A DNA stretch of 30,561 bases from Penium margaritaceum (GCA_023375785.1 SZWC01008671.1:52644-83204), one strand, 5' to 3'; positions 19,016 through 28,858 are shown, counted from the first letter of the stretch. The notes: generated by a model from the sequence alone, not told the origin. Program-made: numbers and translations.

Positions 19016-19860
19016 ACCAAGCTAGAAAACAACTGGACGAGATGCTTAGTAGGCTCATGAGGCCATCCACGTCACCCTACTCCACACTTGTGCTTTTCAG
19101 AGACAGAAAACTTTCAATATGTGAATGTGTGTAGATGAAAGGGAATTCAATTCCATCACCGCCAAGAACTGCTACCCCCTTCAGTGAGTAGATGAGATTT
19201 TTGACCAACTACAAGGGGCGAGAATTCCCACCAAAATCAACCTATGCAACGGCTCTCATCATATTCACTTACCCGATAAGGACATGAAAAAGATGGTGTT
19301 CCATATCCAAATACATGGACTTTGAATTCACGTTTATGATGTTTGGCCTTACAAATGCCCCTGCAACATTGGTGATAACCATGGAAATTTTTTTGGGGAT
19401 GTATCTCGACAGCTTTTTCTTCATGTATCTCGACGACATCCTGGTGTTCAGCCACACTCCAGAGGAGCACAATGTACATCTCAAAATTATTCTCAAGATT
19501 TTACAAAAAAAAAAAGAATATCTATAGAAAATCTCTAGACTATCTCTCATAGATATCTATATCTATGACTTTGGTCGCCGTTTGATCGAGTTATTGGGGT
19601 ACACAAGCGACGACGGAGGGACAACCATCGAACAAAAGAAAGTGAAGTCGGTCGCTAATTGGCCGATGCCAACCAAAAATTTTGGACGTCCAAGCATTTT
19701 TAAGACTGTGCAACTACTACGGTCAATTTGTAAAGGACTCCAGTTTTGTGTGAACGCATCTCACGAATCTCACTCATGAAACTATCGAGTGGTTTTGGGG
19801 ATATCACAAACAAAAATTGTTCATTCTTAAGAAATTCTCTAACCTATACACTTGTCCTTT
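19016..19860 (+). pseudogene. pol: Gypsy-1 reverse transcriptase relic
   Basis: The best part is at 19315-19527: DFEFTFMMFGLTNAPATLV, then FMYLDDILVFSHTPEEHNVHL with the catalytic YLDD at 19426-19437. The block at 19582-19779 (LGYTSDDGGTTIEQKKV, ANWPMP) matches the RT connection region. The N-terminal part (LTKLENNWTRCL...) is recognisable only by alignment with Gypsy-2. An A-run at 19506-19515 and several stops break the frame. Confidence 0.88.
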
Positions 19861-20260
19861 GTTTGGTAGCTATAATGGTGAACTACATGAGGCCCAACGA
19901 CGCATCCGATTGAGTGTTGAATGCCATTCTCCTCCAAGATAATGGCGATGGAGAACAACCGGTCGCATATATATATCGAGAAAACTACGTAGACCGGAGT
20001 TGTTATATGTGACGCATGGGAAAGAAATATTGGTGGTCATGCATGTGTTCAAAACGTGGTAGTGCAATCTGGAATGCCCATGATGTGTAAACCACACCGA
20101 CCACCACACACTCAAATATCTCAAGACTCGGTCAAATCTCAGCCGTTGACAAACTCGATGGATGGAGTTCCTTGAGTCTAACTATAATTACGACATCAGA
20201 TACCGGCATGGAAAATGGATTCAGTAGATGGTCTTGGTTGGTGACCGGACTTAATGGATG
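19861..20260 (+). pseudogene. pol: Gypsy-1 RNase H relic
   Basis: NAILLQDNGDGEQPVAYIYR matches the Gypsy-2 block ETILLQGNDGGEKSDAYMSR, part of the Ty3-type RNase H. Downstream nucleotides follow Gypsy-2 through the conserved segment around CACACCGACCACCACACACTC. The frame is broken by stops. Confidence 0.75.
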
Positions 20261-20384
20261 AAATCAACACGTTTCTTATCGATTGAGATCTGTACCTTGC
20301 AAAGGATTACATGGAGTTCGGCGGTACAACACGACCAAGTTTTGGTTCAATGATTCCTGATTACGATGATGATTCACTCACCAA

Positions 20385-21120
20385 GTCATTGTACTACCAA
20401 ACAAGGAGCTACAAGGAATGCTATTGGAGGAGTGCCACAACACCGTTCTAGGTGGAAATTTCGGCGAGCATAAGATCCTCAACAAGCTGGCCAAATGTTG
20501 CTAATGGTACCGGATGCAAATCGGCGTGGAGATATTATGGAAACTTTGTGACACCTGTCAGCGACAAAAATCGTAATGAACGAGGTCCCCGGACTGCTCC
20601 AACCACCCTTCACTGTGACGGAGCCATGGGTTGATATGAGCATGGACTTTGTGACAAAACTTCCCGCCATTCTGGAAGGCTATGACGCCATCCTCCTAGA
20701 GTTGGGCAGGTTTTAAAAAATGTCCCACTTCATTCCAATGATGACCATCGTCACCGCCGAGGGAACAGGGCGGCTACTCCTAAGTAAGATTGTGCGGCTG
20801 CACGTTGTGCCAAGTACCATCATTCGTGATATATATGACCTTTTCACTAGTCATTATTGGTGCAAACGGATAACTCGTCACGGTTGTCAGATCCAGCTAT
20901 CAACCAAGGTACATCCTCAAACCAACGAACAAGCTGTGTGGATCAATCAGACACTCGAAAAACGTATCTGCACTTTATGTGAGCACCATAGCTTTGGTTG
21001 GCAAATTTATCGACTGCCGATGTCGCATATAACTTGACGAATTTCATTGGAATGTGTACAATTCTGTTTGAGGTGGTCTACGGCTAACTTCCTGCCACAA
21101 CGATAGGACTACAGAACCAA
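20385..21120 (+). pseudogene. pol: Gypsy-1 integrase relic
   Basis: The zinc-binding part reads LPNKELQGMLLEECHNTVLG, then KLCDTCQRQKS; the second zinc His is Asn here. The core begins PWVDMSMDFVTKLPAI with the first Asp. The stretch 20720-21037 holds FIPMMTIVTAEGTGRLLLSK and IIRDIYDLFTS in place of the usual SDRDPRFTS. HPQTNEQAVWINQTLE follows, so the Glu of the DDE triad is lost. Three frames are used. Confidence 0.87.
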
Positions 21121-21385
21121 AGAAATATTCTTGCAGCTGACATCCATCGTCGTACTTTCTCCTGTGTTTGGGAGGAAACATGAAATAACCTTGCAAAGAC
21201 GTAGGTGACAATGAATTGAGTAGCAGACCGACATTACGGTGATGAATTTTTCAGAACTGGCAATCATGTCCTACTCAGCTCGGCGAACATAGTTTTTTGT
21301 GCACAAGAATTTGCGAAGCTCAAACCCCAGTGGTTGCGACCATTTGAGATTGAGCAAATGCAAATCCCAATTCCATCACGATGGC
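21121..21385 (+). pseudogene. Gypsy-1 region after the integrase core
   Basis: Worn sequence aligns with Gypsy-2 28,570-28,800, including KLKPQWLRPFEIEQMQ, which fits the block before the chromodomain in chromoviruses. Similarity ends near 21385. Confidence 0.55.
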
Positions 21386-22270
21386 CGTAATGGAGGGCCG
21401 CAATATACTGTACTTCTGTCTAAATTCAGAAATTCATTTGCAAATGATGTTTTTCGTTTTATGTCAAACAATCGGGGTAGAATTGTTTCAAGCTGGTAAG
21501 AAGGCCTCACGGAATTATGGGTCTGTAAAATTAAAAAATGTTCAGGAGTCTGGGTCCAACGTGCATACTTGCAACCTCTATAGGATTTTAAACAACCAAA
21601 ATCAAGTGATCAGGGTATGTTGCACTGGCCTCTCCCTCTTTGAGAGCTTCGTGCAAGCACTAAATTGACTTTGCTTATTTTCAGAACTTGTTTCAGAAGG
21701 AATTTCCGCCCACTGGTTACAACAGGAGAACCTGATTATGCAACAGGTTAGAGCCTGAGGGTAATTGATTGTCATCCAGATTTAGCCGGTAGTAGTGTAG
21801 CACCGCATGCTCTTTTCTACCATGCTCAAGCAGCAACATGCGTCGTTGTTTAAACATGGTGGAAACAGGTGGATAGATAAGGCTTATTTTAACCGGGCAG
21901 GGGTGGATGGGGATCATCCTTTAGAGGCAGGGTAAGACGGGATTTTTGTTCAGCAGTAGGGTAGATGGGGCTCATTATTCCAAAGTCAGAGTATATGAGG
22001 GTCGCCCATGACAAACAGGGGTAATCCGCATTTTGGCCGTACATTGAGAGGTCATACCTCTCTATGGCCTAGCCGACAACAGTGAGTCGCAATGCGGGTT
22101 ACCTCCAAGCCATGCACCTCACCCCCATGCTTAAACAGTGACAGATGTTGCTTGGTTAAGCATGGTGGAAACAGGTGGGTAGATGGGGCTTACTTCTCAG
22201 AGGCAAGGGAAGATGGGATTTTTTCGGGTGAAATAGCGCATATACCCATAAAACGCAAAGTGTGACTCTC

Positions 22271-22390
22271 ATCCGCCCGTCATTCGGAAGAAAAGTAACG
22301 ATCCACCCGTGGTTCGGAAGAAAAGTAACCATCCGTCCACCATGCGCTACAAAAGCAAGCATCCGCCCAGCCTCCGCAAAAAAATCAATC
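22271..22390. repeat. Minisatellite, four 30-bp units
   Basis: Units begin exactly at 22271, 22301, 22331 and 22361, with ATCC(G/A)(C/T)CC at the start of each; a partial fifth starts at 22391. The first two units are the most alike (TTCGGAAGAAAAGTAAC shared). Thirty is a multiple of three, so both strands give a 10-residue repeat (for example IRPSFGRKVT, IHPWFGRKVT on the plus strand), but there is no evidence that either is translated. Confidence 0.9.
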
Positions 22391-22588
22391 AGCCGCCCAC
22401 CCCTTTCTTCATGCTGGATCACAGCATGTGCTTTGGACCTGACATGGAAAAAAGTGCAATGGTGCATCCATCTGAGACATAATGACAAAAATCATGTCAT
22501 GCATCAATGCTACATGGTATGTGGCGGGAACATGACATGTTTTTTAGTGTTTCTGGGTTCATAAGGTTTTTTTTTTTTGTAACTTTGG

Positions 22589-22704
22589 CATATGCGTTAT
22601 TTTATGCACGACATTGTCATATGCGTTATTTTCTGTGTGACAATGTCATATGCGCTATTTTTTGTGCGGCATTGTCATATGGGTTATTTTGTGCGCGACA
22701 TTGG
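22589..22704. repeat. Minisatellite, four 29-bp units
   Basis: CATATGCGTTATTTT recurs with a period of 29 bases, starting at 22589, 22618, 22647 and 22676. Each unit ends in a variant of GACATTGT. It is only about 200 bp from the 30-bp array and unrelated to it in sequence. Confidence 0.9.
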
Positions 22705-23191
22705 AATATCAGCTATATAGTTCCGAAAACTGGGTATATCGTGACCGAACCCTTTTTTTCCAGCAATAAGGATGTATGTGATTTAATATTCCAAAGTCAG
22801 GGTACACATGTTTTACGTCCCTAATGTACACGAGTCCCAAAACTTAGCAAGTGGGTATTTCTGTCCTTACATTCATGGCCCACCGCGCGTTGCCCTTAGG
22901 ATTCTTCCGCCAATCAACAGAGGGCATTTTGGCCACTGGCATGTCCTCTGGTGTTCCGTTCCAGACGTTAATGACAACATCTACCACCTTCTAGAATGGT
23001 TGACATGAGTATCATGAACTATATCGATGTTTTTAATATTGTTTGGTCAACTTGTTGACTGCGTTGTAAATTTATGGAACTGCACCTTGATATTCTCGAA
23101 GCCTCCCGACTTCTCAGCAGAGCTTCTCGAAGTAGTCACTCACGGTGCAATCTCACACGCGTCACTCAGCTTGAGCACCGAGGACCCAATA

Positions 23192-23352
23192 TGTAGCGTG
23201 GCAGTGCCAGGCCGACCCGTCGAAGGAGCCATGTGGCTTGAGCGGGGTCACCTGGGACTGTGCGCAGTTCGACGGGATGGCTTGAGGGTCAGAGACCCTC
23301 AAGCACCGCGATTTTGGCCTAGTCGGCCAAGGATTCTGTTGAATCTGCTACA
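23192..23352 (+). repeat. TRIM left LTR
   Basis: 161 bp with TGTAGC...GCTACA ends. It contains an 11-bp perfect hairpin, GCTTGAGGGTC/GACCCTCAAGC with a 3-base loop, and a TTGGCC/GGCCAA dyad with a 5-base spacer. Confidence 0.9.
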
Positions 23353-23353
23353 T

Positions 23354-23365
23354 TGGTATCACAGC
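23354..23365 (+). other. TRIM primer-binding site
   Basis: TGGTATCACAGC differs from the initiator-Met PBS only at the ninth base. It is one base from the LTR end. Confidence 0.85.
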
Positions 23366-23423
23366 TCCAGGGCTCGAATCCCACGTCGGGATTATCGGAG
23401 GTGCCGAGGCGGCTCTCACTCCT

Positions 23424-23434
23424 AGTAGGGGGAA
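23424..23434 (+). other. TRIM polypurine tract
   Basis: AGTAGGGGGAA lies immediately before the right LTR, as expected for plus-strand priming. Confidence 0.8.
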
Positions 23435-23595
23435 TGTAGCGAGGCAATGCCATGCCTACCGGTCAAAGGAGCCACGTGGCTCGAGCAGGGTCACCTTGGA
23501 CCATGGGCGGTTGGACGGGATGGCTTGAGGGTCGAAGACCTTCAAGCAGCACGGTTTTGGCCTAGTCGGCCAAGGATTCCGTCGAATCCGCTACA
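23435..23595 (+). repeat. TRIM right LTR
   Basis: 161 bp, the same length as the left copy, with identical TGTAGC and GCTACA ends. The longer hairpin is kept with one T opposite G, and the TTGGCC/GGCCAA dyad is unchanged. Confidence 0.9.
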
Positions 23596-23743
23596 CAAAA
23601 TGTATGCTCAACTAACTCAACAATTTTCATCGAAGTACACTTGCTGCTTAATACAAAATATTCATTTATCCCAAATCCTCCAATAGTCTTTTGTCCTGCA
23701 CCTCATCCCTGTGAACCACCTACATTCCGCTCAGTGTAACACT

Positions 23744-23756
23744 TGGCATCAGAGTG
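23744..23756 (+). other. Gypsy-2 primer-binding site
   Basis: TGGCATCAGAGTG starts two bases after the LTR end, a Met-tRNA type PBS. It is identical to the PBS of Gypsy-3. Confidence 0.88.
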
Positions 23757-23759
23757 TAT

Positions 23760-25200
23760 GGACGTTAGAGGGGCAACTGGCAAACTAATCATTTGGCGAC
23801 AATCTCCTATGAGTCTTAATCGCATCACCACCGTTCAGAAAATGGCATTCTTCACAACGATAATAGTGAAAAAAAAAGCACAACCGGCGACGAGCAGCAG
23901 TCCCAAGCAAATAATCCGGCGGTGGAGGATCTGTGGCACGCAAACACCGACACACTCCAGAAAAACAAGACAACAGTGGCAACCTTTGCGGCAAATGGAA
24001 CAACACAGAAGAACCCGATGGCCAACCCTGTGATGGATCTGTTGGGCTCGGTGAACCCTTCACCTCTGTTGTTGTCCTTCGGTGAACCCGACACTTAGCA
24101 CGATGGGAGGCACCGACCAGCAAGCGTGAAGAAATGAAGATCTGTACCAAAAGTTATTTGGACTCGAGAGCCTCATCTCCCATCTGTTCCAAAACCTCAA
24201 TCTGTCGATGGAGGAGCTTCATATTTCACTCGCGCACGAAGTAGTGCTCACTGAAAGAGATGTGTAATTCTAGAGTGAACCCTAGATTCAACCGGCACTC
24301 CCTGAGCTGTTGGACTATGCAAATTTCAAGGGACCAATGGTTGGGACGTGGCTAACGAGTTTAGAGGTATACTTTACAGCTGTTGGGGTCAACAACGACA
24401 ACAAGAATATTGACCTCATGGCCTCAATTTTGCGTGGCACGACTTTTCGTTGGTGGTCCAATCTAAAGACCATCTAATGAAAACAGGAGATCAGTGAAAC
24501 CAACGGCTCATGGGGCCGCTCTCACATCGTTGATTGGAGGCGTACAACCTCTCAATTAGATTAGTTCAATGTGGCACAACTCTCTCATGCCATCGGAAAT
24601 GTGGAGCGACTTCATGCACACTATCCTCTCTCATTTTGAAAATGTAGACCCGAAGTCCGAAAAATGGTACATACTCCAATGTCTGCGTCAGTAGTCTAGC
24701 GTGACAGAGTACACTCGGCGTTTCCGTAAAATCATCACCGGTAGTGACCTCGTCTCTGATAAACTATGTTTTTACAACAACAACGACCTCGAATTAGATA
24801 TGTGGTGAGCAATCACCATTTTTGGCATCCAAGACGAGCTTCTGCAAATGATCGCAACAGTTGTTTACATTGACTACACTGACAATAATGCTCGGATGCA
24901 GGAATCCAACGGCTGGTGATCCGAAAGCCACTGTTCTTATCATTGTGAAGGAAAGTTGCAGTAAAAGGAAACCTCATCTCTGATGGAGATTGATGCCATC
25001 GATCAACGTGATCATCAGCTCTACTCGACTTACAGGAAGCCAGTTCATATCTCGCGTGACTGCTGGAAACGTCATCAGCAAACCAAAAAGGCGAGGAAGT
25101 CACAGAGAAAAATGAGGAGGTATGAAATGGCAAAGGGCAGGAGTAGACGGCGAGGCTCCAGTCTGGTCAGAAAATTCTATACCGACCGATCAATAATTTG
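23760..25200 (+). pseudogene. gag: Gypsy-2 gag relic
   Basis: The N-terminal part has NGTTQKNPMANPVMDLLG and NPSPLLLSFG (about 23,960-24,075). The central part, about 24,300-24,475, has LPELLDYANFKGPMVGTWL, TSLEVYFTAVGVNNDN and ILRGTTFRWWSNL, a Retrotrans_gag-like signature. The zinc-knuckle region near 25,020-25,075 reads YSTYRKPVHISRDC. Both leading cysteines are Tyr (TAC, one G-to-A step from TGC), while the last His and Cys remain. A Lys/Arg-rich stretch follows. Stops separate the parts. Confidence 0.83.
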
Positions 25201-26015
25201 AGCAGCTCACACTATTACGGACAAGGGTTCTTGAGATTGCAAAGTTCGACGAGGAGTACAAGGATGACCAACCAGTGATACAACTATGAGTAGAACCAAG
25301 GGGTTGTAAGAGTCGCAAAACAGTACTGGCGCTACTAGATGGAGAAGCTTCTCACAGCCTTACAAGCAACAACATGGTTAGGAAGCTGGGTTTGTGGATC
25401 AAACTCGGAGTGTTTGAAGGAAGAGCCACTGATGGACAACTGTAGATCCGTTGACTTCATGAACCACTCCGGCTGCAAATTGGAGATCTGCACAACGTAA
25501 CGGTATTAAGAAATTGTCCAATGAGCAACCAAAATCATCCGCAGGCATGATTTCCTGTACCGACACATAATGCAGATGGACTAGAGTAGCGGATTGGTCT
25601 ATGTCCACATTAATGGCAAAAAGCTACACCTCCTTCTTGCTGAGTGACCCACGATGAAGTGGTGGTTATGAGAAGCAACAGAGGTGGTAGCAGCAGAGGA
25701 AGTTGCATATGCCACAAAATGCCAATTTATATCTCTGGATGTGGTCAAGATGTACGTATAACATGGAGCTCAAGCGTGGCTAGTCCATGTAGAAGCAGGA
25801 AAAGCGAAAAATGTCACTGCTGTCAAGACGACGACGATGGCCTCGACACCTGATAATTTTGTAGCAATACCGGAGGAGTTTGTAATACTCATCAAATAGT
25901 TCGAACGGGGATTTCCCGAAAAACTATCCAGAGAGCTATCTCCGTAGTAAAACATTTACCATCAGATCGACTTGAAGTCAGACAACAGACCGAAGGTGAA
26001 GGGGACCTTTAGGAT
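25201..26015 (+). pseudogene. Gypsy-2 spacer and protease-region relic
   Basis: This position should hold the protease. It aligns with Gypsy-1 18,190-19,010 (for example GAGATTGCAAAGTTCGA shared). No protease active site is visible in any frame. Confidence 0.5.
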
Positions 26016-26764
26016 GAGCAACCAAGAGCTGACCAAACTCAAGAAACAACTGGACAAGATACTTGTTTAGGAGTTTATGTGACCCTCCACGTCAACATAC
26101 ATATACTGTACTTTTTGTAAAAATGAAAACTGGAGAGATGCGGATGTGCATGGACTACCAAGCATTGAACAACATCACCATTAAGAACCACTATCCTTTT
26201 CTGCGAGCAGACAAACGTTTTGACCAAACTCCGTAGAGCATGAAGTTTTAGCACAATTGACCTACACAGTGGTCATCATGAGATCCGCGTATATGATAAA
26301 GGATGTTGAGAAGACATCCTTTCACACTAGATAGGGGCACTTTGAGTTTACGATCTTGCGTTTTGGACTCATAAATACCCTAGAAACGTTTATGGCGACG
26401 ATGAACAACATAATCCGCCATACCTCAACGACTTTGTCGTCGTGTACCTCGATGACATCGTGGTGTACACTCGCAATCCAGAGGAGCACAATGGACATCT
26501 TCAAAAGGTTCTGAAAGATTTACAAAGAGATAAAAGCTTAGGAAAACTCTCAAAATGTGACTTCGAGAGTTTTTAGGCAACATAATCGGCAGCGGACGGA
26601 TCACCATGGACCTGAAAAACATCAATCATTGGCCGATGTCCACAAATGTTTGGAACTTCCAAGTAGTTTTTAACTTCTGTAAGTACTACCGTTGATTCAT
26701 GAAGGACTACGCTTGAGTATCAGTGCCTCACTTTGATCTCACAAAAAAAAACACCGAGTAGAAT
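26016..26764 (+). pseudogene. pol: Gypsy-2 reverse transcriptase relic
   Basis: [12 protein letters not shown] starts the RT region. [20 protein letters not shown] corresponds to the conserved FGLxNAPxTF block, and [20 protein letters not shown] carries the catalytic YLDD at 26445-26456. [10 protein letters not shown] follows. Frame changes and TAG/TGA codons occur throughout. Compared with Gypsy-1, some parts are better preserved ([20 protein letters not shown]). Confidence 0.9.
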
Positions 26765-27370
26765 TTGGAGGATATTGAACCACATGCGTTCAACGTTTTT
26801 GAAAATATTCTGATCTCACCACTCGCCTTACGATTGGCAGGTCCAATGGTGGACTATATCATGGCCACCAATGTGTCTGATCAGTCCATCGAAACCATTC
26901 TCCTCCAAGGCAACGACGGTGGAGAAAAATCGGATGCATACATGTCGAGAAAATTGCACAGGCCGGAGTTCAATTACGTTGTGGACAAGAAAGTGATACC
27001 CGTGGCTGTGTACGCATTCAAGACATAGTGGTGCTAATTGGAATGCCGACGATGCATCATCCACACCAGCCATCATGCCCAAAAATACCTCAAGACTCAG
27101 CCAAATATGAGCTGACAGACTTGATGGATAGAGTTTCTTGAGTTTAACTTCGACTACGGCATCAAGTACTGGCTTGGAATAATTCATGCGATAGATTCTC
27201 CAAGTTGATGACCAGATTTGCTTGCCAAGATCAACTCGTTGCTCGTTGAACAAGACCCGTACCTCGTGAGGCTGTTCGCGAAGTGTTACAAGGAGTTCAG
27301 CGGGTCATACAAGACCAGGTTCTGGTTCGACGGCCCTTACTGGCAACGGTGATTCACTCGCCAAGTCTTC
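26765..27370 (+). pseudogene. pol: Gypsy-2 RNase H relic
   Basis: A clean 88-codon stretch at 26765-27028 reads LRLAGPMVDYIMATNVSDQS, then IETILLQGNDGGEKSDAYMS and RKLHRPEFNYVVDKKVIPVA, the Ty3/gypsy RNase H signature. After a stop, KYLKTQPN and WIEFLEFNFDYGIKYWLGI continue the domain with broken frame. Confidence 0.88.
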
Positions 27371-27742
27371 GTTCCACCGAACAAGGAGCTACAAAAAATG
27401 CTCTTGGAGGAATGCCATGACACCAGTCCAGGTGGACACTTTTGCGAGGACAAGACACTCAAGAAGTTGGCAAAATACTACTGGTGAGATAAGATACAGA
27501 CCGATGTGTTAGCCTTCTGTAAATTGTGCGACATCTGTCAGATACAAAAATCTCATCGCACGAGGCCACCCGGTCTACTCCAACCCCTACCTGTTTCGAC
27601 AGAACCGTGGGCCGATATCCGCATGGACTTTGTGACGGGACTGTCCACTACCCCCCGAGGGTTACGAATCCATCCTTATCGTGGTGAACAGAATCTAAAA
27701 AATTTCGCACATCACTCCAGCGATGAACACTGTCACCACATA

Positions 27743-28222
27743 CCCTACTGATCTTCAATTTCGATTATAATTATTTTTTAACCCTTTTTCGTCAAATTTG
27801 AATTCTTCGTCTAAAGTTATGGTGCCACCCTAATTAATTTGAAAATTGCACATGACAGGGTGTTTCCTCCTGCCATGGTCGAAATTGCGAAATGGAAAAT
27901 AAGAACTTCGCAATCGCGGTGTACATCCCGCTCGCGCACTGGATGTGCGCGAGCGGGATGTGCGGATTGTTGCTGTCAGCGCTGTCAGTTTAGTCTGACA
28001 CGCCAGTTGCAGTACGAATGAGCAATTTCTCGCCAGTCAAACGACACCAATGACGACGGATGCGTGCCTGAGCCCATTTGTCGTCGATTTTAAAGAACAT
28101 GTTTTTTTGTTCAACGAAAGTTTAGGTGCCACCCAAATAACTTATTTAAGAAAAAAGTTGAACGAAATTAAAAATCACATAATTCGCGTGAATCCAGTAA
28201 ACGAAATTAAAGATCAGTAGGG
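27743..28222. mobile_element. MITE, 480 bp, TA target duplication
   Basis: The termini are inverted repeats beginning CCCTACTGATCTT at both ends, about 21 bp with one mismatch, and the element is bordered by TA on each side (27741-27742 and 28223-28224). Removing the element plus one TA gives a sequence that aligns base for base, without gaps over 24 bases, with the corresponding Gypsy-1 integrase region. TA duplication and short inverted ends fit a Tc1/mariner (Stowaway-like) non-autonomous element. There is no transposase. Near both ends is a direct repeat containing GGTGCCACCC. Confidence 0.9.
27923..27961. repeat. Perfect 17-bp hairpin inside the MITE
   Basis: ACATCCCGCTCGCGCAC (27923-27939) and its exact reverse complement (27945-27961) are separated by TGGAT. 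It is GC-rich in an AT-rich element and lies near the element's centre. Confidence 0.95.
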
Positions 28223-28858
28223 TAAGGTACAGCACGGCTGTAATACTTCTAAACCAAATCGTACAACTGTACTGCGCGCCACATACCATCCTCAACGACA
28301 AGGACGACCGTTTCACTAGTTTTTTTTGGTATGAACTGATGATGCATTTTCACAGTCAGATCCAATTATCAACGGTGTTCCATCCTCAAACCGACAGGCA
28401 AACAGATCAGACCAATCAGAATCTTGAACAATTTATCTGCACACTATGCGAGCCGCATGCCAGCGATTGGAAAGCCAAGCTACCGACCTCCAAACTCGCA
28501 TACAACTCCGCCACTACCACCGCAACAGATGAAATCCATTTTTAAGTGGTATACAACAAACTTCTTGCCACACAGTTAGAGCAACATTTTTTCAATCGAC
28601 ATCCACCGCAAGGACTTCTCAAGAGTTTTGGAGAAAACATGATGGACCTACATCGAGACACAAGGAGCTGTGAATTGAACGGTCGACCGACATCGTAGTG
28701 ATGATATGTTCAATGTTGGCAATCGTGTCCTCCTGAGCTCGGCAAACATCAAACTCTGAGGATTGGACTTTGTAAATCTCAAACCTCACTAGTCAGGATT
28801 GTTTGCAATCAAGAGAATATAAGCCCCTGTCTTCGCTCGATTTTGCCTGCCCAACAAC

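Larger units (their letters stand above)
16180..21385 (+). mobile_element. Gypsy-1: decayed Ty3/gypsy retrotransposon
   Basis: The order 5' LTR, degraded Met-tRNA PBS, gag, protease-region relic, RT, RNase H, integrase is that of Ty3/gypsy, and the sequence can be aligned with Gypsy-2 almost throughout. Frames are broken many times. Similarity to Gypsy-2 stops near 21385, just before the expected chromodomain, and no 3' LTR follows, so the element is 3'-truncated. Confidence 0.85.
21386..22808. other. Unassigned region between Gypsy-1 and Gypsy-2
   Basis: There is no domain that I recognise. A 95-codon open stretch at 21381-21668 (+) has no known motif. A roughly 75-bp block with GCATGGTGGAAACAGGTGG occurs near 21824 and again near 22127. 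The phrase TTCCAAAGTCAG appears near 21977 and near 22792. Two minisatellites follow and are listed separately. The interval replaces the expected 3' end of Gypsy-1. Confidence 0.5.
23192..23595 (+). mobile_element. TRIM-like mini-retrotransposon, 404 bp
   Basis: Two 161-bp LTRs (23192-23352 and 23435-23595) each begin TGTAGC and end GCTACA. Between them are only 82 bp, with a PBS (TGGTATCACAGC, one change from canonical) next to the left LTR and a purine tract (AGTAGGGGGAA) next to the right LTR. The target flanks are CAATA and CAAAA, 4 of 5 matching. There is no coding capacity, so it would depend on another element's enzymes. By eye the LTRs differ at 24 of 161 positions. The homologous Gypsy-1 LTR runs through the site uninterrupted. 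Confidence 0.9.
22809..23741 (+). repeat. Gypsy-2 5' LTR, split by a TRIM
   Basis: It starts TGTTTTACG and ends TGTAACA directly before the PBS, so it has TG...CA limits with TGTT/AACA ends. Without the 404-bp insertion and its duplicated target it is about 524 bp. It aligns with the Gypsy-1 LTR and with the partial 3' LTR at 29,185. Confidence 0.87.
27371..28560 (+). pseudogene. pol: Gypsy-2 integrase, interrupted by a MITE
   Basis: The zinc-binding H2C2 part is VPPNKELQKMLLEECHDTSP with GGHF, then FCKLCDICQIQKSHRTRPPG, retaining His-His-Cys-Cys. The core starts EPWADIRMDFVTGLSTTPRG with the first Asp. The 480-bp MITE at 27743-28222 splits the core. After it come DRFTSFFW and STVFHPQTDRQTDQTNQNLE, where the expected Glu of HPQTDGQSER is missing. 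TSKLAYNSATTTA ends the core. Confidence 0.9.

Noticed and set aside
21381..21668. 95-codon open frame after Gypsy-1
   Set aside because: It starts inside the Gypsy-1 similarity edge and shows no motif. Its length is not unusual for AT-rich sequence, so I list it only as part of an unassigned region.
22156..22488. Open frames on both strands over the 30-bp minisatellite
   Set aside because: A repeat unit of 30 bases keeps frames open automatically. There is no start context, no domain, and no support for either strand.
23366..23392. GGCTCGAATCC after the TRIM PBS resembles a pol III B box or tRNA T arm
   Set aside because: There is no A box at a suitable distance and no tRNA fold. The adjacent PBS is complementary to a tRNA, not derived from one in the sense direction.
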